NCBI GenBank assembly: GCA_023374045.1
Contig: CM041776.1
Coordinates: 280,301,999 to 280,365,998 of the forward strand
Direction of reading: 5' to 3'
Source of the DNA: Limonium bicolor
Lineage: Eukaryota; Streptophyta; Magnoliopsida; Caryophyllales; Plumbaginaceae
DNA: 64,000 nucleotides
The position numbers and the translations under genes were made by a program. This document shows, piece after piece, positions 58,577 through 64,000 of this stretch. The notes beneath the pieces are model-generated. The model was given only the letters and a program-made list of their open reading frames with translations. It was not told where the DNA came from and made no database searches. The stretch's first letter is position 1. Each line of letters opens with the position of its first letter.

Positions 58577-61500
58577 TGTAACACCCGTCCAAAGCCATTC
58601 GTGGTTATCGCAAAACTTAACAACTTAGTCACAAACACCGCAGCGGAAATAACAAACACCGGACCTTGCCACGGTCTAATCATTATAAAATACGACCTTA
58701 CCATTTTACAATGCTTATCCAAAATATACAAACCGACCAAAACGCCACCAACCAACCGAGTTTAAGTTTCTAAGTCATGATCATAAACTTACATCAGTTT
58801 TAATATAAACAGACGGGCGCACATGCGCAACCCGTGCTCAAAAATAAATAACCCATCCTAAGTTTAACCGCTCCTACTCTCGTGGTATGACTTCATGGGC
58901 CGCTTACCTGCAAGTGTAAAACAGCCCCCAAGGGGGTCAGCACGAATGCTGGTATGACCCTCTCGTGGCCCCCAAGCTAACGGGGCTACGACGACTAATT
59001 GTCGATAGCATGGAAATTGATTAGATACACAAACATAATATGAAGTGCAATAAAAAACCATCCACAAATGAACATACATAGTCCACACACAAATGAACGA
59101 CTCAAGCGTTCCCTTAACAATGGGTTAGTAATAACCTCCTCCAAATCTGAATTCTCTTATCCTCAGTTCTCCTTAACTTACCTCAGTCTTAACCTTAACT
59201 TAACCTCAGTATACAAACCGTTCCTAGAATGGAAATGGTTGTAGCTTAACTTAAACTTAGGATTTAGGTGATCCTACCGCACCATATTAATGCCACCTAC
59301 CTTGGACGGGAGTCCAGTGTAGCTGAGCCGGTAACCGACCCTAGGCAACAAGTCTGAAGACAAGTCCTTAAGCGGAGGACGGATCTGATTCAAATACCGA
59401 CCCCTTTTTCCTTAGCATGCATGACCGGAGTCAGTCCCGGGTACCTCACTCCCCCCTTAAGTTTCAGTTAGTGATAATCTTACAGACCAAGTATCAGTTA
59501 AACCTTATCGGGTATTAACCAATTTTTCACCAATGCAACACCTCATCTTAATCCAAATCGTACTAAACCTTGTTAGTAACTACCTCAAGTCTCATGTGTT
59601 AGTGTAAATCAATACACACACAGTAAGTACAATAAAACCGGTTGCATGCCTTATTCTTGTTTAGTCGGCACACATAAACAAATAGCACACAAGCCGAGGG
59701 ACACCTCGTTAGCAAGCAGGTCACAAGAAAGACTGTACCGTTCACCGTCGACTGTCGTTTGTTTAACCTTCTCCGGGGTCCCAATTCTCAAGTCCTAAAA
59801 CATTCACCCAACTTAGGTTATTATTTAGCTCGACTTTACGCAATTTACTTAACTTCCCCGGGCACTAGTATTTACCCATCGTTATTCACTAAGTCTTTAT
59901 AGTTTCAACTTAAACTCTTAAGCACACCATTTCCTAATTATCTATTACATTTGTTCACCCACTTAGTAGCCATTACACCCTCCAAGCATGCCCTTAATAA
60001 CTTTATAACATCAATATCTATCAATCCCCACTATTAGATATAATTTCCCAGCCTTAAACAAAGTTTTTTTTGGTCAAAACAGCACCGCGTCCGAACTTGT
60101 GTCCGAGCTTCCGAAGTTCGGACGCAAGTCGAGACTCAAAAGGGTGCAACCAGACGTATGTCCTAACATGTGTCCGAGCTTCCCTAAGTTCGGACATAGG
60201 TCGAGGAAAAATCAAAGGAAAATTTCAAGTGTCCGAACTTCGAAGGCCGGACAAAAGTCCGGACACTGGTCGAGACTCAGAAAATTTAATTGCAACAGGG
60301 CATGTCCGAGCTTCCAAATTCGGACGGAAGTTCGGACAGGCCAGAAATCATCTTCTATATCCTAAACACTTATCTCATTTCTTAGTATGTTCTAACCTCA
60401 TTTGGGCACTTAAAATACACTTAGGCCCTCCACTAAACTCCTTAAATCACTCATCAATATCCATCTTAGTCATTATGCATTTTCCTTGTAATAATGTCAA
60501 CACTTGTAATGTTTTTCACTAGGCTTCTAAGCGGTGGTTCATACCTATTATAACCACTATGCCAAATGCTTCCTCACCACTATAACATCATCTCTCAAGC
60601 ATCTTTCACCACCTAAAATTCCTTTATGCAACTACTTAAAGTTCCTACACAAGTTTATGCCTCCTTCTTCCAACACATTATTTCTTTCTACTAGTTTACC
60701 AATATTTGCCTAAGTCCTAAGTACACAAGTTCATTCATTTGATTCCTAAATCCTCCATGATGATGCCTAAGTCATTAAACTCATCATTAAAACACCTTGA
60801 CTCACCCTTTTCATCAAAACGACTCCTAAAGTTTCTTAGTACTTCCTTAGTCATAAAATCTCCTTACACATCTTAAACACTTAGGTTCTTCACTAAATTT
60901 TGCCATGGGTTCTCTAGTATATTGTTGCACCAAAACATTTAGTTCTTCACCATCAATTAGCTAACAACATTCAAATTCTCATTAAACCTCCTTAGCACAC
61001 ATCAAACACCAAAACTACACTACATCACAATATAGTGCATAAACTTAAATTGCTTAGCACTTAGGCCCTTAAATGACTTGGCTCTTAGGCCCTTAAATGC
61101 ATAAATCTTAAACACTGAATTTCCTCAATATAAATAGCCTTTGACATGCAAATACACACAACAAGGCTCCCATTGCAATTTAAATGTTCTTATAATTCAC
61201 CTTGACCTTCTTGAACTATCTCTTTTATCTCATTTGCTCCTTAGTCACAAGTTCACAAGTATAATCATTGTTTCTCCTAGGTTTTTATAACTCTTTCCCA
61301 ATGTAAACTCTACACTAAACTCATCACATATCTAAATCCCATCCCTTAATGCATTAAAACCTTAAGGTAAGACATTTACCTTGTTCTTTTTCAAGCTTCA
61401 CAAACTTTCTTCCTTAGGTTTTTCCTTGCTCAATCTCGGTCACCAAATCAAGTTCTCCTTGCCAATGTTCTAACCAATATTCAATGACTCCAATGAGTAC

Positions 61501-62686
61501 TAGACAACACACTAGCCTTAAGGAATAAAACCTAGGTTAAAAATGTGTTTTAAGGTATTAAATTGATTGTTTTAGCTTGGTTTCTCAAGACAAGCTTGGA
61601 TATGAATCAAGGAGGACCTCCTCTTGCCCTTGGAGAATAGGAAACAAGCTAGAACAAGGCATAAAAATGGAGCCCCATGAGTATAGATTTTTGGTTATGA
61701 AGAAAGGTGATGGAAACCTAGATTTTCTTACATATTCTTTACCTTAAGAGAATGGAGAAGCTAATGGGGTCTCCAAGCTTGAGTTTCCTCCTCTAATGGC
61801 GGTTTGCCTTGGCTCCAAAATGAGACTCTTGAAGTTTTGAAAAGATAGAAAGGAGGAGCTTGAGCTAACTAAGAAGAATATGTGTTTTGTTTGGTTTTGG
61901 AGCTAAAATGAGTAAGTAATGGTCAAGAGGAGATGGAGCTAGCATGGAGGTTACCTTCTACATGAATGGAGAAGAAGAGAGCAAGAGAAATCGGTGGTGA
62001 GAGAAGAGAATGAAGAGATGATGAGGGAGGTAAGTAAAGGTAAGACATTTATGTTAAAAGGTGAATAGTGAATTTACTTACTTTTGCTTTCTTCTTTACT
62101 TAACTAGATAAGTGTGGTGAGTCACACTTAAAAACCGACCCCCTTGGTCAAATGAGGTATATTGTGTGGTCTTTGTTGACCATTTAGTTGACTTACTTTG
62201 ACTAATGTCTTAAACTAGCACTATTTGGTTACTATTCACTAAACAAGGCACATAATTGTGAAATTTTTGATTTCCCATTGATTTAGACTTCCTAATGTGA
62301 TACTAAGTATTACACATGTTTATTAAAGAGTAATGATGGACACTTAGCCACTCAAAACCCATTTACAAGACAATTTTTCAAAAATGTGCTTTAAGACTCC
62401 TTAAAGCACATTTTGTGTTTTAACTTGTTTTCAAGCTTGGTTTTCTTTGGTAATTGGTTTTAAATGACAATTAGGATATTAGGATTACTAATGTCTTAGA
62501 ATGATATTTGGGTGCTCACCCAAGTCTCTCCAAGCTTAAGCACGTTTTTGCTTAATTAAAACTGCTCTTTGGTGTTTCCTTATGTTCTTTGATTAAAAAT
62601 GTTTCTTAACGTTTCTAAGGCATTATTTAGCCTCCTTATATCTTAGTTCATCACTTAAACACCATCTCTAAGTTTGGGGTATTTCA
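58577..62686 (-). mobile_element. 5' LTR of the gypsy element
   Basis: It begins TGTAACACCCGTCC and ends GGGGTATTTCA on the plus strand. In element sense it drives transcription leftward into gag. It is collinear with 48136-52226 along its whole length. A short tandem duplication, cttaggcccttaaatg, lies at about 61061-61100. I could not fix the TATA box or transcription start. Confidence 0.93.
60080..60345. repeat. Palindrome cluster in 5' LTR (tccgaac/gttcgga type)
   Basis: The same units as in the 3' LTR (49640-49905), with a few base differences. Arms such as gtccgaacttgtgtccgagc / gaagttcggac are slightly better matched here than in the 3' LTR, so this copy is closer to a perfect palindrome. 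Confidence 0.8.
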
Positions 62687-62779
62687 GAAGTATGTGGTTG
62701 GCTGTCAAAATACTGATGCACCTACAAAAAAGAAACAAAAGTTATTGTTAGAATATGAGTCACTTTAGTAAATGCTAAC

Positions 62780-63890
62780 TAGAAAGATACAATACATACT
62801 GCTTTGGCATCTGCAAACTGCGCAAGGTTAGAACAAAAAACTTGCATAAATTCAACATGTAATAACCACATGTGTTGTAGTCTGACTGCGTAGGAACCTA
62901 TTAAATTAAAAGGACACATTTCATATAATTGTGGATAAGTGCTAATAAAAATAACATGTAGTGCATATGGTTGAAAAATTAAGAGACACTTATCGGTATA
63001 AGAAGCACTTCCCAATTTTGAGGTGGAATAGGCACCATATCATTTGAAAGCTGAGCATTAATAAAGGAGCTGCAGACAATTTTTATTATTAATAACAGTA
63101 TATATATAGATAAAGAATTTAAAGGATAACCAATCAAATTTGTATTCCGTTACCTCCTGATCATGTGTTGAACCTCAATTTCATGAGATAACTGTCCCAT
63201 AGGGTCAAGCACCAACAAACCAGGTTTTTGAAATGTGACAACAAGAAGGATCCAGTGGTTACTAAATGTAATAAGACGTATTAAAGTTAGCGAAATTAAA
63301 ATAGATAACTAATATATGTGTGAATATACTTAAAATGACTCACATTGATGATGTGGAATCAACACGAATTTACTCTTTCTCATCATAGCGACATTGAGTG
63401 CTCTTTCCACATAATCCATAAAAACCCAAGCTATCCCTTTTTGCCTTAGCACAAGAAGTTATTTGCGGGCAAAGAATTGTACTACTCTACTAGTCCCCTC
63501 TGAGTTAGCTTCTGACTCAAGTGCCTTACCAAAATTTTTAAAATAATAACAATATAAAATGAATGATAAACACAAAGAAGAAAAGTTGGAGAACACTTAC
63601 AATATATATGCTTGCACTAAGGTCAACACTATCCACTTCCACTCCATCATATCTCTGAGTTCTTCAAATCCAATTGATGTGTGTTGATCTTCCTTATAAT
63701 GAAAGAACGGTGCAGGCAATATCAAAGGGATGTTGATCACAGATGGTGGAAGCAACATAATCTTGTCGTAGATCTTCCTCATGTTAGCACTTAGCTTCTT
63801 GTAACTGGCCTTCATTAGAAGCGGTCTTCTTCGATCCATAGTCGGGTCAACAGCTAACTGAGGTTGTGGTTGAGTAGTACTTTGCACAAA
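62780..63890 (-). pseudogene. Ulp1-like (C48) cysteine protease of a CACTA element, multi-exon
   Basis: Exons read on the minus strand. The first (63887-63597) has SYKKLSANMRKIYDKIML and FEELRDMMEWKWIV, resembling the domain before the protease in plant transposon Ulp1-like proteins. The next (about 63480-63350) has ERALNVAMMRKSKFVLIPHH. The third (about 63265-63137) has NHWILLVVTFQKPGLLVLDP, with catalytic His and Asp. The fourth, from the acceptor at 62898, has PTQSDYNTCGYYMLNLCK, with catalytic Gln and Cys. The family cleaves SUMO-like modifiers; its role in transposons is unknown. An in-frame stop in exon 2 and uncertain joins suggest decay, so I class it as a pseudogene. The 5' part may continue beyond the window. 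Confidence 0.7.
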
Positions 63891-64000
63891 CCTTATTTAC
63901 TTTTGCATGTTCCTTAAAAAGTCAAGTTGAAGAAAGAAAAAAAAATTAATGACTACAACAAAAGCAAAAATATTGCAAAGTGAAAACAAAGAAAATTACA
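63891..64000. other. Window edge, element B continues
   Basis: AT-rich sequence upstream of the Ulp1-like exons, without a domain. The right terminus of element B is not in the window. Confidence 0.4.

Larger units (their letters stand above)
48136..62686 (-). mobile_element. Full-length Ty3/gypsy (Tekay-like chromovirus) retrotransposon with an AlkB domain
   Basis: Two LTRs of 4091 and 4110 bp, TG...CA ends, a PBS, a PPT, and Gag, protease, RT, RNase H and integrase in gypsy order, all on the minus strand. The integrase has a GPY module and a chromodomain-like tail. The element is about 14.55 kb. Flanking 5-mers gaaag (48131-48135) and gaagt (62687-62691) are only an imperfect duplication. 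The left flank and right flank join to give a copy of the segment at 46.5 kb, confirming insertion into element B. By eye the LTRs are very similar, so insertion is not ancient, yet the coding region has many stops. An extra AlkB dioxygenase domain lies between Gag and protease. Confidence 0.93.

Overview
The window is plant nuclear DNA, almost certainly from a flowering plant and probably a eudicot. It consists almost entirely of nested transposable elements of classical plant types: Tekay-like Ty3/gypsy, Ty1/copia, a LINE, CACTA, hAT-like and Mutator-like MITEs. There are spliceosomal introns and captured fragments of plant genes. No intact host gene was found. Species cannot be read from the sequence.

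Layout: (1) 9-4146, a 4.1-kb solo LTR. (2) 4520-8262, nested MITEs with recognisable target duplications. (3) 10029-14036, a CACTA element that captured exons of a pectin methylesterase, a U1A/U2B''-type RNA-binding protein and an O-fucosyltransferase-like protein, some with splice sites still attached. (4) about 14.8-20.2 kb, a decayed copia element with no visible 3' LTR. (5) 21025 to about 22500, a probable further LTR, then unassigned sequence. (6) 23721-27894, a solo LTR of the same 4.1-kb family. (7) about 28.0-34.6 kb, a LINE remnant carrying two solo LTRs of a second, 2.3-kb family in opposite orientations. (8) 34621-35119, a MULE-type MITE with a perfect 9-bp duplication. (9) from 38957, a CACTA element (A) with a decayed TnpD/TnpA-type transposase. 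(10) from 45676 to beyond the window, a second CACTA-like element (B) carrying an Ulp1-like protease gene on the minus strand and interrupted by (11).

(11) 48136-62686 is a full-length, minus-strand Ty3/gypsy element with two 4.1-kb LTRs, a PBS for initiator tRNA-Met, a PPT, and gag, protease, RT, RNase H and integrase with a chromodomain-like tail. Between the gag zinc knuckles and the protease it carries a complete AlkB-type Fe(II)/2-oxoglutarate dioxygenase domain (56815-56079, minus). One splice donor in gag (56948/56947) is in phase with two acceptors, one opening the AlkB exon and one opening the protease exon. This suggests that alternative splicing chooses between a Gag-AlkB and a Gag-Pol product. 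gag contains two further short introns that restore frame exactly. This copy is inactive. Its nonsense codons fit glutamine codons (CAG/CAA) turned into TAG/TAA, and it has several one-base frameshifts. The AlkB-bearing retroelement is the candidate unusual system in this window.

A second recurrent signal is a cluster of imperfect palindromes found well inside the LTRs in all six LTR copies examined. Its position is conserved but its sequence differs between copies. Single-base indels are frequent throughout, so assembly error should be excluded before any frameshift is read as biological.
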